Source of the DNA: Deltaproteobacteria bacterium ADurb.Bin207
GTDB lineage: Bacteria; Myxococcota_A; Polyangia; Polyangiales; Polyangiaceae
Length of the DNA stretch: 64,000 nucleotides
Assembly (NCBI GenBank): GCA_002070115.1
Contig: MWCO01000013.1
Location: forward strand, 1 to 64,000
Direction of reading: 5' to 3'
This document shows positions 46,745 to 55,454 of the stretch, piece after piece; the first letter of the stretch is position 1; each line of letters starts with the position of its first letter. The position numbers were made by a program, and so were the translations under genes. The notes under the pieces were generated by a model. It did no database searches, had not been told where the DNA came from, and saw only the letters and a program-made list of their open reading frames with translations.

Positions 46745-46783
46745 CTCGACCTGCCCTCGGTCGAGATCCGGGGTCAGGCCCCG
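46745..46783. terminator. Tandem hairpins between convergent genes
   Basis: Two stems lie between convergent genes: CTCGACC (46745-46751)/GGTCGAG (46759-46765) and CGGGG (46769-46773)/CCCCG (46779-46783). No T-tract follows, so efficiency as a Rho-independent terminator is doubtful. The second stem overlaps the stop codon of the minus-strand gene. Confidence 0.4.
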
Positions 46784-47556
46784 ACAGAGTCAGCCGTGGT
46801 TTGTCCTGAAATCTTGAGGTACACGAAGGCGAAAGCGATCTGGAGCAAGGGGGCCGTGACGATCGTGCCAATGCAGCAGGCGAGAATACCGACCAAAGAT
46901 ACGACGGCAGCCATCAACCACCACAGGAAAACGTTCAACTTATGCCCGTTCATGAGCCGCCAGCTCTGTTGGAGGGCCTCGATGGCGCCGCATCGACGAT
47001 CGACGATGATGAGAGTCGTCAGACACAATCCGAGAGCGATGATGATGCCTGGGACAATCAACAGCATAGTTCCGAACATCACGCCGAGGCCGATGAGCAG
47101 GTTGGCGCCGAGGATGCTCAAAAAAAACGGCCCGCCTTGGAAAATATCGTTCAACCGATAGAAGCTTCCACGCGCTACGTTGAGGGTAAATAGCGTCATG
47201 CCTCCCATCATGAACGTGGAAAACAAACCACCGAGGAGGGCGAGCACGATAGTGACTATCAAAGAGGTTTCGTCGCTAGGTTCGTCGGACGGGATGAACC
47301 TGGCTATGGTCGAAGGGAGATTGGAGATGAAGTAGCCGAGCAGCATCGTGCCGATGATCGTGCCGGGGTCGGCTTTGATCCGATTCCAGGCGAAAGCGAA
47401 GGAGTCGGTGACGTTCCAAGGTTGTGGCATTCCAGGTTCGGAGCCAAACGGAACACCAGGGGCAGCACCTGGAAATCCGCCTACCGGTTGCTCTGGATAC
47501 GCGAAAGGTGTTGCTCCCTTGTCGTCGGGGGGAGCCCCCCATCCTTGATGATTCAT
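46774..47556 (-). CDS. Polytopic membrane protein with proline-rich N-terminus
   Basis: 260 residues. An N-terminal Gly/Pro-rich cytoplasmic tail of about 45 residues precedes a hydrophobic region with five or six segments. The central sequence RRCGAIEALQQSWRLMNGHKLNVF is shared by DUF975/YciC-like integral membrane proteins. Function unknown. ATG 47556 follows AAAGGG. Confidence 0.75.
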   Translation of the reverse strand: MNHQGWGAPPDDKGATPFAYPEQPVGGFPGAAPGVPFGSEPGMPQPWNVTDSFAFAWNRIKADPGTIIGTMLLGYFISNLPSTIARFIPSDEPSDETSLIVTIVLALLGGLFSTFMMGGMTLFTLNVARGSFYRLNDIFQGGPFFLSILGANLLIGLGVMFGTMLLIVPGIIIALGLCLTTLIIVDRRCGAIEALQQSWRLMNGHKLNVFLWWLMAAVVSLVGILACCIGTIVTAPLLQIAFAFVYLKISGQTTADSVGA

Positions 47557-47707
47557 AATGACCCTTTCGGTGCGTGGACGAGTGTCAGGATTCTAACTGA
47601 TTTGACGTTCGTTCGTGAGAATCACCCGGTTTCGACCAGCGATTTCGCAACCGTTTGCTGGCATGCAGGTTGCAATAATCGCAAGGCTATTCGCAGGGAG
47701 ATGGATC

Positions 47708-48100
47708 ATGGGTGACCTTATCGGTTCGCTTCGGGGTGGTTCGTTCCAGCGTTGGTGGGCGTTTGGAGCATCGGTGTGCGTGGCTATGGCTGGATGCGGC
47801 GGGATTGTCGCGGAGCCAGAGGAGGGCCAAGATTCCGACCAGGAAGAATCATCAGCTCCTTCCACGGGCGGGAATGCTTCTGGGACGGGCAAGAGTGCTG
47901 GCGCGAAAGGACCGGGAAAAACCGGTGATTGCCAGTCTTGCGAGGGCCAGCCGGTATGTGCCTTCTGTCTCGTCCAGAGCTACGAAGCTACGATTATCTG
48001 TCCCATAGGCAAGAAACCCTCGCGTTCCGGCTGCATGAGTCTTGGGGAGCGCTATAGCTCTTCCGACGGGCAGACCGTTTCTTGTCATTATTGTCGATGA
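47708..48100 (+). CDS. Small cysteine-rich lipoprotein
   Basis: 130 residues from ATG 47708, with AGGGAG upstream. The signal ends in a lipobox (VAMAGC). A low-complexity Ser/Gly/Asp/Glu linker (about 25-65) leads to a Cys-rich C-terminal module with eight cysteines (GDCQSCEGQPVCAFC ... HYC), which may form disulfides or bind metal. No family recognised. Confidence 0.75.
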   Translation: MGDLIGSLRGGSFQRWWAFGASVCVAMAGCGGIVAEPEEGQDSDQEESSAPSTGGNASGTGKSAGAKGPGKTGDCQSCEGQPVCAFCLVQSYEATIICPIGKKPSRSGCMSLGERYSSSDGQTVSCHYCR

Positions 48101-48554
48101 CATAAATATTATTGTAAATTCAGTATGTTAGCGTTGCCTGGGAAGGTGGGTTTTCGTTTTCCCTCAAGGAGCAGGAAAAACGGTAAGATTTGTCCATAGC
48201 CGATGGGCTAGGGTATGCGAAGCATGGCGAGGCGACCTTTCGGGGAAAAGGGTGCGTGTCAGTGCGCGGTGAAACGGTCATGAATCATGGCGTCATGGTT
48301 CAGGGGAGGGAAAAACGTGAAGTGACGGGGGGCTGCGATCGGCGATCGCGGTTTGCCGTGGGTTTTTGCGGGGTGAAGACGTGGCCATCAGGGGAATTGG
48401 GCATTGAAATACGAGGCTACGACAACAAATCACCGAAATATGCAGATTGTCTCCTCGGCGGTGCGAGCAAATGGAGTGGTCGAGCATCGGAAGGGTCATT
48501 CCCAAACCTTTTCTGCCGGTGCGATGGCGTACCGTGGCATGACGCTCGAGAGGC
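48101..48554. other. Intergenic stretch upstream of the YceI gene
   Basis: 454 bp. It begins with an AT-rich stretch (about 48103-48126). A 122-codon frame (48190-48558) whose stop overlaps the YceI start has no convincing protein character. No RNA gene is seen. Confidence 0.45.
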
Positions 48555-49217
48555 ATGATGAAAACAAGCAAATACGTTGGATGGATGATGGGCTTGGTGT
48601 TGGTGGGGGCGCTTGCGGGCTGTGATAATGAGCCTGCCAAGGGGGCTGCGAAAGCGGTGACGTCGGCGGTGCAGCCGGTGAAAGAGGAGCCTGCCAAGGA
48701 GGCCACCACCAGCACGGTCAAATACAAATTCGACCAGGCGGAATCCAAAGTGCAATGGGTGGGGGCCAAGATCACGGGAAAGCACGATGGCGGGTTTGGC
48801 ACCTTCGAAGGCACGATCGATCTGGTGGATGCCGATCCCACGAAAAGCCGTGTATCGGTTGAAATCACGATGGACTCGTTGACCGCGGACGCCGAGCAGC
48901 TCGTCGGTCATCTCAAAAGCAAGGACTTTTTCGAGGTGGAGACGTATCCCAAGTCGAGGTTTACTTCGACGGCGGTCGTGGCGGGTGGTGATGGTGGGGC
49001 ATCGCATACGGTGACGGGCAATCTCGAGTTACACGGTGTGACCAAGTCCATCACGTTCCCGGCCACCATCACCGTGCAGGGCGATACGGTGGCGGTGAAG
49101 GCGGAGTTTGCGATCAACCGCAAGGACTTCGGGATCGTGTATCCGGGCAAGCCCGACGATCTCATCAAGGACGACGTGTTGCTTCGGCTGAATATTTCCG
49201 CAAAAAAATCGCAGTAA
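48555..49217 (+). CDS. YceI-family lipoprotein
   Basis: 220 residues from ATG 48555, with GAGAGG upstream. A lipoprotein signal (LVGALAGC) is followed by an Ala/Lys/Glu-rich linker and a YceI lipocalin-like domain: SKVQWVGAKITGKHDGGF, LVGHLKSKDFFEVETYPKS and DFGIVYPGKPDDLIKDDV. YceI proteins bind isoprenoid or polyisoprenoid lipids in the periplasm. Here it would be attached to a membrane. Confidence 0.9.
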   Translation: MMKTSKYVGWMMGLVLVGALAGCDNEPAKGAAKAVTSAVQPVKEEPAKEATTSTVKYKFDQAESKVQWVGAKITGKHDGGFGTFEGTIDLVDADPTKSRVSVEITMDSLTADAEQLVGHLKSKDFFEVETYPKSRFTSTAVVAGGDGGASHTVTGNLELHGVTKSITFPATITVQGDTVAVKAEFAINRKDFGIVYPGKPDDLIKDDVLLRLNISAKKSQ

Positions 49218-49402
49218 TACTCCCATTTTTCGCGCTTCCTCGCGCTGCTTGATTCAATCCTCACGCTTGATTATGAGAAACGGGCGCTCTTGTGATGGGT
49301 TATTGCGGGAGTGTGGGAGTCGTGGTTCATCCATGGGGGATGCGGCGCGATTCCGATGTGCGGCCATCAAGCCGGGAGCCTGCTTTCCAGCGCGAGGAGA
49401 CG

Positions 49403-51631
49403 ATGATGACAGCGAAGATCGTTTGGACGAAGATCGATGAAGCGCCAGCTCTGGCAACCTACTCTTTGCTCCCTATCGTGCAAGCTTACACGAAAGGCAC
49501 GGGGGTCATCGTTGAAACGCGTGACATCTCTCTTACCGGACGAATCATCGCCAATTTTCCGGACCGTTTGAGAGACGATCAGAAGATTCCCGATCATCTT
49601 GCGCAGCTTGGTGAGTTGGCGAAGACGCCGCAGGCCAACATCATCAAGCTTCCCAACATCAGCGCGTCGATTCCCCAGCTCCATGCAGCCATTCGAGAGC
49701 TTCAAGACAAGGAATATGACATCCCGAGCTTTCCGGAGGAGCCGAAAAACGAGGCGGAAAAAGCCTTACAAACGCGCTTTGCCAAGGTCCTTGGTTCCGC
49801 CGTCAACCCCGTGCTGCGGGAGGGAAACTCGGATCGCCGCGCCGCTGCTTCGGTCAAGTCGTTTGCGAAAAAAAATCCGCATAAGATGATGCAACCGTGG
49901 CCGTCATCGGGTTCGAAAACTCGTGTCGTTCACATGCAAGAGAACGATTTTTACGGCAGCGAAAAGTCCGTCACCATGTCGAAGGCGGACGTGCTTCGCA
50001 TCGAATTCGTGGCGGAGGATGGTTCGGTCACCGTACTCAAGGAACAGTTGCCGGTGCAGATGGGGGAAGTGGTCGACGCGACGGTGATGAATGTGGCCTC
50101 GCTGCGCGCGTATTATGCGGACACGATCGACCAGGCGCGAAAACAGGGGGTGCTACTGAGTTTGCACTTGAAGGCGACGATGATGAAGGTGTCGGATCCC
50201 ATCTTGTTTGGCCATGCGGTGTCGGTTTTTTATGCCGATGCTCTGGACAAACATGCGGATCTGCTTCGTGAGGTGGGCGCCAACGTCAACAACGGTCTCG
50301 CGGATGTTCTGGAGAAAATCGAGCGACTTCCGGCGGATAAAAAAGCGCAGATCGAGGCTGATATCCAGGCCGTTTCCGAGCGACAACCGGCGCTGGCCAT
50401 GGTCGATTCCCGTAAAGGAATCACTAACTTACACGTGCCCAACAACGTCATCATCGACGCTTCCATGCCCAATGTCGTTCGCGATGGCGGCAAGATGTGG
50501 AACAAGCACGACCAGCTTCAAGACACCTGGGCCATGATTCCCGACCGTTGCTATGCGACGATTTATCAAACGATCATCGAGGATTGTCAGCAGCGTGGAC
50601 AATTCGATCCAGCGACGATGGGCAGTGTGTCGAACGTGGGATTGATGGCGCAGAAGGCGGAGGAATATGGCTCCCATGACAAAACGTTCGAGGCCAAGGG
50701 TCGGGGAGTGATTCGCCTGGTGGATAGCGCGGGCCAGACGTTGCTCGAGCAATCGGTGCAGAAGGGTGATGTATTTCGGGCTTGTCAGGTGAAAGACGCG
50801 CCAATTCGAGATTGGGTGCGGCTGGCGGTTCGTCGTGCGAAAGCCTCGGGGGCTCCGGCCATCTTTTGGTTGGACGAACGTCGTGCGCACGACGCTCAGG
50901 TCATTGCGAAGGTCAAGGCGTATCTTCCGGACCACGACACGACGGGATTGGACATTCGCATCATGCGACCGGACGATGCGATGCGGTTTTCTCTCGAACG
51001 AATTCGTCGTGGGCAGGATACGATTTCGGTGACGGGCAACGTGCTTCGCGATTATCTCACGGACCTATTTCCGATTTTGGAGCTTGGAACGAGTGCGCGG
51101 ATGCTTTCGATCGTGCCGTTGATGCAAGGAGGGGGATTGTTCGAGACGGGAGCGGGAGGATCGGCGCCCAAGCATGTGCAGCAATTCCTCAAGGAGGGGC
51201 ATTTGCGTTGGGACTCGTTGGGTGAGTATTGCGCCTTGGTGCCATCGCTCGAGCTTGCGGCCACGCAAGGCAACAACCCCACGGCGTCGTTGTTGGCCGA
51301 AACGTTGGACCAGGCGATCGGGGTTTATCTCGAGCAAGGCCGTTCGCCATCGCGGAAAGTGAACGAGATCGACAATCGGGGAAGCACGTATTATCTGGCG
51401 TTGTATTGGGCGCGGGCGTTGGCGGAGCAGGACAAAGATAACGTCTTGAAGCAGCGATTTATGCCCGTGGCGAAGGCGTTGGAAGAACACGAAGCCACGA
51501 TCACCCAGGAGTTGCTTGCGGCGCAGGGCAAGCCCGTCGACATCGGCGGGTACTACTTACCGGACGCAGAAAAAACCACGGCGGCCATGCGTCCGAGCCG
51601 CACATTCAACGCCATCATCGACGCGCTATAG
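49403..51631 (+). CDS. icd: Isocitrate dehydrogenase (NADP), monomeric type
   Basis: 742 residues, the usual length for monomeric IDH (about 740). Landmarks are [51 protein letters not shown] and the C-terminal [14 protein letters not shown]. It oxidises isocitrate to 2-oxoglutarate with NADP in the TCA cycle. ATG 49403 is preceded by GAGGAG; a longer frame to 49292 is ignored. Confidence 0.96.
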   Translation: MMTAKIVWTKIDEAPALATYSLLPIVQAYTKGTGVIVETRDISLTGRIIANFPDRLRDDQKIPDHLAQLGELAKTPQANIIKLPNISASIPQLHAAIRELQDKEYDIPSFPEEPKNEAEKALQTRFAKVLGSAVNPVLREGNSDRRAAASVKSFAKKNPHKMMQPWPSSGSKTRVVHMQENDFYGSEKSVTMSKADVLRIEFVAEDGSVTVLKEQLPVQMGEVVDATVMNVASLRAYYADTIDQARKQGVLLSLHLKATMMKVSDPILFGHAVSVFYADALDKHADLLREVGANVNNGLADVLEKIERLPADKKAQIEADIQAVSERQPALAMVDSRKGITNLHVPNNVIIDASMPNVVRDGGKMWNKHDQLQDTWAMIPDRCYATIYQTIIEDCQQRGQFDPATMGSVSNVGLMAQKAEEYGSHDKTFEAKGRGVIRLVDSAGQTLLEQSVQKGDVFRACQVKDAPIRDWVRLAVRRAKASGAPAIFWLDERRAHDAQVIAKVKAYLPDHDTTGLDIRIMRPDDAMRFSLERIRRGQDTISVTGNVLRDYLTDLFPILELGTSARMLSIVPLMQGGGLFETGAGGSAPKHVQQFLKEGHLRWDSLGEYCALVPSLELAATQGNNPTASLLAETLDQAIGVYLEQGRSPSRKVNEIDNRGSTYYLALYWARALAEQDKDNVLKQRFMPVAKALEEHEATITQELLAAQGKPVDIGGYYLPDAEKTTAAMRPSRTFNAIIDAL

Positions 51632-51756
51632 GCAACGCCGATGCAGTGCTCGCGCTCTTTCGGGGGCGCGAGATGCTGCCACCATGACTGCGAGGGCGCT
51701 CATGAAGTTGTGCTTTATGCTTTACGTTTCGGGTCGTCGAATGCTTTGATGACCGG

Positions 51757-52725
51757 GTGAATCGCACGATATTTCTGCTCGTTTTGGTGTCCGTCGTGGC
51801 CTGCCTCACACCTGGTTCGGCGACGGCTGGATGGGTTTCGTTTTCCGTGGTTCCGAAAGCGGTGGATATCAAGGGGCTTGTGGTATCTGACGAAGGGCAA
51901 GCTCGTTCTGCCGCGATCGCCTCGGCCATGTGTATGGGAAAAGGGGAAGGCTGGCGATTGGCGAAGGTGGAAGAACTTCGGGCGATGCTTCTTTCTTGTA
52001 ACGATATGACCAACAGTTCGTGCCGTGCGGTGGAAGGAGCGGAAGCATCCGCGCGCTGTGAGGGGTGTGGACGACACAAGGGGCCGTATCAAGGAGCGGG
52101 AACCAAGGGTTGTTATGTCGATCTTGATATGTATCCGGGGGCGTGTCGTGCGATTTGGTCTTCGACGGAAGTACGGAACAGCAACCCGAAAGCGAATTGG
52201 ACAGTCGATTTCGCATCGGGAGCCGTGGAAGCGCGAGCGAGCGGGGTGTTGGGAGTCAAGTGTGTCAAGCCGAAGTCGGCGGCGACGGCGTCAGGGGGAT
52301 CGGAACCTGGGGCGGGCGCATTTTCCTCTCTGGATTGGGACAATCCGCCCGGCGATCCTTCGCAGGGAGAGATATGCATCGGGCAGTATCAGGATGTGGA
52401 GGCGTGCTGTAAGCGAAAAGGAAAGCGATTGCCATCGTTGGATGAACTTCGCTCGTTGATGGATGGATGCAATCCTCCCCCGGACCATGTGTGTACCCCG
52501 GGAGGTCATCCGACCCGGCGGGACGGATGTTATTTGAAAACGGGGTACCAATCCTTTAAGGGATATTCATGTGGAGCGGAGGATACGGTGCATCAGTTTT
52601 GGGCGTCTGATCCAACACCACAGCAACAGCCGCTATCCGCGCCTTTCGTCAACGTATCGAATGGCCACGTCAGCGCCCGCGAGAAACCCTATACGGATAT
52701 TCGCGTGGGACGGTGTGTCAAGTAG
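51757..52725 (+). CDS. Secreted Cys-rich protein with two DUF1566-like repeats
   Basis: 322 residues from GTG 51757 with an N-terminal signal peptide ending near SATAG. Two similar halves each hold WRLAKVEELRAMLLSC / RLPSLDELRSLMDGC, matching the LPT..EL motif of DUF1566 and formylglycine-type lectin-like folds, and CRAIWSST / VHQFWASD. Many cysteines suggest disulfides in the periplasm or outside. Likely ligand-binding; function unknown. Confidence 0.7.
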   Translation: MNRTIFLLVLVSVVACLTPGSATAGWVSFSVVPKAVDIKGLVVSDEGQARSAAIASAMCMGKGEGWRLAKVEELRAMLLSCNDMTNSSCRAVEGAEASARCEGCGRHKGPYQGAGTKGCYVDLDMYPGACRAIWSSTEVRNSNPKANWTVDFASGAVEARASGVLGVKCVKPKSAATASGGSEPGAGAFSSLDWDNPPGDPSQGEICIGQYQDVEACCKRKGKRLPSLDELRSLMDGCNPPPDHVCTPGGHPTRRDGCYLKTGYQSFKGYSCGAEDTVHQFWASDPTPQQQPLSAPFVNVSNGHVSAREKPYTDIRVGRCVK

Positions 52726-52790
52726 AGGAAACACACGAGGCGAGACGGGAAGGATGTGTTGAAAAGCGGCTTGTTGGTGGGAATCAGACG

Positions 52791-53645
52791 ATGCATCCGT
52801 GGGTCGTGATCTCCATTTCGGCGATTTTTTCTGGGCTTGTTGCCATTGCCGTGACGCTTGCCATTGAAAAATGGGGAGGTGTCATCGGCGGGGGCATGGG
52901 TACGATGCCGACGACGATTGTGCCCGCTGCTTTTGGGTTGAGGATGAACCTTGGGGCGTCGGAAGCGTTTTCGGAAGCGATGTGGACAGCGCCTGTGGGT
53001 ATGCTCGTCAATGCAGGATTTTTGTTGTTGTGGCGAGTGATTCCGAGGCATCTGCCGCGCTGGTCGTTATTCGCTCGCTTGACGGTCATGGTGGTGTTGT
53101 CGCTGGCGGCATGGTTCGTGGGGGCGATGGTTGTTGTTCACGTGATGAGCGGATTACGCGGGATGACAAAGGTCATGGCTGGGGTAGGGATTGCGGTCAC
53201 GGCAGTGATCGCGCTGATGGGGGTGATCACGTGTTTTCAGCCGGTGGCTGCTCCCAAAGGTCGGCATGCGGTAGGTATGATGACGATGCTGGCGCGAGGA
53301 GGTTTGGCGGCTGCAGCGGTGGCGTTGAGCGTCGGGCTGGCATCGGTGGGCGGGACGGTATCCGCTGGTATTGCCTCAGTATTTCCTGCTATTTTTTTGA
53401 CGACGATGGTTGGGTTATGGGTGGCGCAGGGCGAAGCGGTGCCAGCGGGAGCGGTGGGACCGATGATGCTAGGATCGACGAGTGTGGCGGTATTTGCGCT
53501 GGTATCATCGCAAAGCATGCGGTGGTTGGGCGCTGGGTGGGGCGCGTTGTTGGCGTGGGTCGTTGCCGTCCTGTTTGTGACGATTCCCACGGTTTTGTGG
53601 TTATCGCATGGAGGACGAATGCGAATGAGTCGTATGGCGCGTTGA
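52791..53645 (+). CDS. Hydrophobic membrane protein of unknown function
   Basis: About 284 residues from ATG 52791. Roughly eight hydrophobic segments rich in Val, Ala, Gly and Met, with almost no soluble loops. No transporter motif is recognised. It lies 65 bp after the DUF1566-like gene and ahead of the coiled-coil protein gene, all in one direction. Confidence 0.65.
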   Translation: MHPWVVISISAIFSGLVAIAVTLAIEKWGGVIGGGMGTMPTTIVPAAFGLRMNLGASEAFSEAMWTAPVGMLVNAGFLLLWRVIPRHLPRWSLFARLTVMVVLSLAAWFVGAMVVVHVMSGLRGMTKVMAGVGIAVTAVIALMGVITCFQPVAAPKGRHAVGMMTMLARGGLAAAAVALSVGLASVGGTVSAGIASVFPAIFLTTMVGLWVAQGEAVPAGAVGPMMLGSTSVAVFALVSSQSMRWLGAGWGALLAWVVAVLFVTIPTVLWLSHGGRMRMSRMAR

Positions 53646-53714
53646 GTTGACGTTCGTTTTTGTCATTATCAGATTTTCGAGAGATACTAACGATTCATCG
53701 AAGGGGCATGACGC

Positions 53715-54920
53715 ATGAAGTACTTATACGGTGACTCCGTTCCCTCTCCAATTCGATTCGATTTTCTCACCGCTTTCGAAACGTTTGTAGACGTCGCGGT
53801 GAAAGCCGTTCGGATCGAGCAAGAAATTGGTCAAGCGCAGGCGGCCGTCGATCTGGCGGTCGAGGCACGAGAAGAGGCTTTGAGCATCGTGGAGTCATTT
53901 CATCAAAAGGTCATGGTGTATTTGGATGCTCTTCTCGACGAGCAGCAGGATCCGAACACTTCGGTGTATGTTCGGCAACTTCGGGAGCATGGGGACAAAG
54001 TGGTGGCGGAAGCTCGAAACAATTGTCGGGTTGCCATGGAGCTTGCGGTCAAGGAGCGCGGCGCCGAATTTGGGGCGCGACGCAACGAGCTTATGTCCTT
54101 GATCGAGCGTTTTCTCATCACCGAGTTGGTGACGCCGGTCCATGTCTCCAGTGTGATGCGCTTGTCGGAAGGGCAGAATCAGATGACGACGATCATGCGT
54201 CATCCGGGGGGGATCGTCGCCACGTATTCGGCGGTACCGGTGGCTGGGTCTGTCTGGCAAGGGCCGGTGCGACTGGCGTCGTTGGTGCAAGGTCTCGATC
54301 TTCAACTCGGTACGCGAAAAAGCTGGATTACGGGTTCTGTGGCGAAAAGCGCTGTTTCGCTTGATGACTTCATCGTCGGAGGCTTTGAGCTTGCGGACGA
54401 GTCCGCGGAAATACGTCTTCGTAAACGGGTCGATCAGGCGGATAGCTTTCAGTTCAACATCTCGCGTCAAGGGGAGAAGTTGCTCGTGCAGGTGGAGCGC
54501 AAGGGGGAGGCGGAAGCGGATGCGATGCTCGATCTCGATGAAGGCGAGCGTCTTCGCATCGAGAAATTATGGCAAATGTTGCGACAGTCGGTTCGAAACA
54601 CCGTCCGTTCGCGGGGTGGGCTTTTGAGTGTGACGATGGACGGTGAGGATCTATGGGTTGGCCGTGGTGTACGGGTATTTTTCAATCGAATCGTCGAGCA
54701 CCTGGCGCCCACGGTCACGCAAATCATCCAGCACAGTCCTAACCCCGCGGAGCTTTCGATGAAGATCGAAAATGAGGAAGGGCGAAGAGAAGAGGTGTAT
54801 GTGCGTCGACAATCTTTGATGGCGAAAATCGAGTCGCTCGATGACGATGGGAGGTCGGTTTTTTCGCCGTTCGGTTTGGCTGGCGACGAATTGACATCGG
54901 AGGATGTGGATATCGTATGA
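53715..54920 (+). CDS. Unknown cytoplasmic protein with coiled-coil region
   Basis: 401 residues from ATG 53715. A helical, coiled-coil-prone segment (about 35-130; EQEIGQAQAAVDLAVEAREE, RQLREHGDKVVAEARNN) is followed by a mixed alpha/beta C-terminal half. The product begins MKYLYGDSVPSPIRFDFL, an unusual and probably conserved N-terminus. No signal peptide, no known catalytic motif and no family recognised. Confidence 0.75.
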   Translation: MKYLYGDSVPSPIRFDFLTAFETFVDVAVKAVRIEQEIGQAQAAVDLAVEAREEALSIVESFHQKVMVYLDALLDEQQDPNTSVYVRQLREHGDKVVAEARNNCRVAMELAVKERGAEFGARRNELMSLIERFLITELVTPVHVSSVMRLSEGQNQMTTIMRHPGGIVATYSAVPVAGSVWQGPVRLASLVQGLDLQLGTRKSWITGSVAKSAVSLDDFIVGGFELADESAEIRLRKRVDQADSFQFNISRQGEKLLVQVERKGEAEADAMLDLDEGERLRIEKLWQMLRQSVRNTVRSRGGLLSVTMDGEDLWVGRGVRVFFNRIVEHLAPTVTQIIQHSPNPAELSMKIENEEGRREEVYVRRQSLMAKIESLDDDGRSVFSPFGLAGDELTSEDVDIV

Positions 54921-55130
54921 CCGTTCGACCTAGGGGGACCCACGAAAAAAAACTAAAATAGTCTATATTGTCAATAAGTTACGTCTATCTGGATCCTGGG
55001 TTTCGGCAGTGGATGCGAGCATGCCATGGGGGGCGTGGACGAGTTGTTGTGATGGGAGGCAGGCGCCGTGCGTGCTTCGGTGTTGATCATGGCGCTCCCG
55101 GCAGAGCGATGAGGGAATGATGAGGAGGTG

Positions 55131-55454
55131 ATGGAAAGACGAACCAAGGCCAGTCGACGCATGCGCGGGAAGGTGGATACGAGCACGATGGCTGGTTGTG
55201 CGGAGGACTACCTCGAAGTGCGGATCGTTCTCAGGACTTCGGCCGATAGTCTTTGGAATGATCGCTTTGGCGATCATGCGCGCATCCATCGTGGAAATGG
55301 ACAAGGGCAATTCGGGGCGAGGATGCGCTATCCATCGTTTGCTGCCCATCAAACGGAGGCAACGTGGAGCGAATCTTGCTTTGTATCCCATCTATGGGCA
55401 TTCTTCGACGCTATTCTCCACCTTCCACAGCTATTTCACCCGCCAGGACCATGA
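55131..55454 (+). CDS. Possible short ORF coupled to the secreted NlpC/P60 gene
   Basis: A 107-codon frame with a very strong Shine-Dalgarno (GAGGAGGTG directly before ATG 55131) whose TGA overlaps the next ATG (ATGA at 55451). The peptide looks unlike a folded protein and has no recognised domain, so it may be a leader or chance frame. The preceding 54921-55130 holds an AT-rich stretch and nothing else I can name. Confidence 0.25.
   Translation: MERRTKASRRMRGKVDTSTMAGCAEDYLEVRIVLRTSADSLWNDRFGDHARIHRGNGQGQFGARMRYPSFAAHQTEATWSESCFVSHLWAFFDAILHLPQLFHPPGP

Noticed and set aside
48190-48558. 122-codon frame whose stop overlaps the YceI start
   Set aside because: The overlap is tempting, but there is no good ribosome-binding site and the sequence has no folded-protein character.
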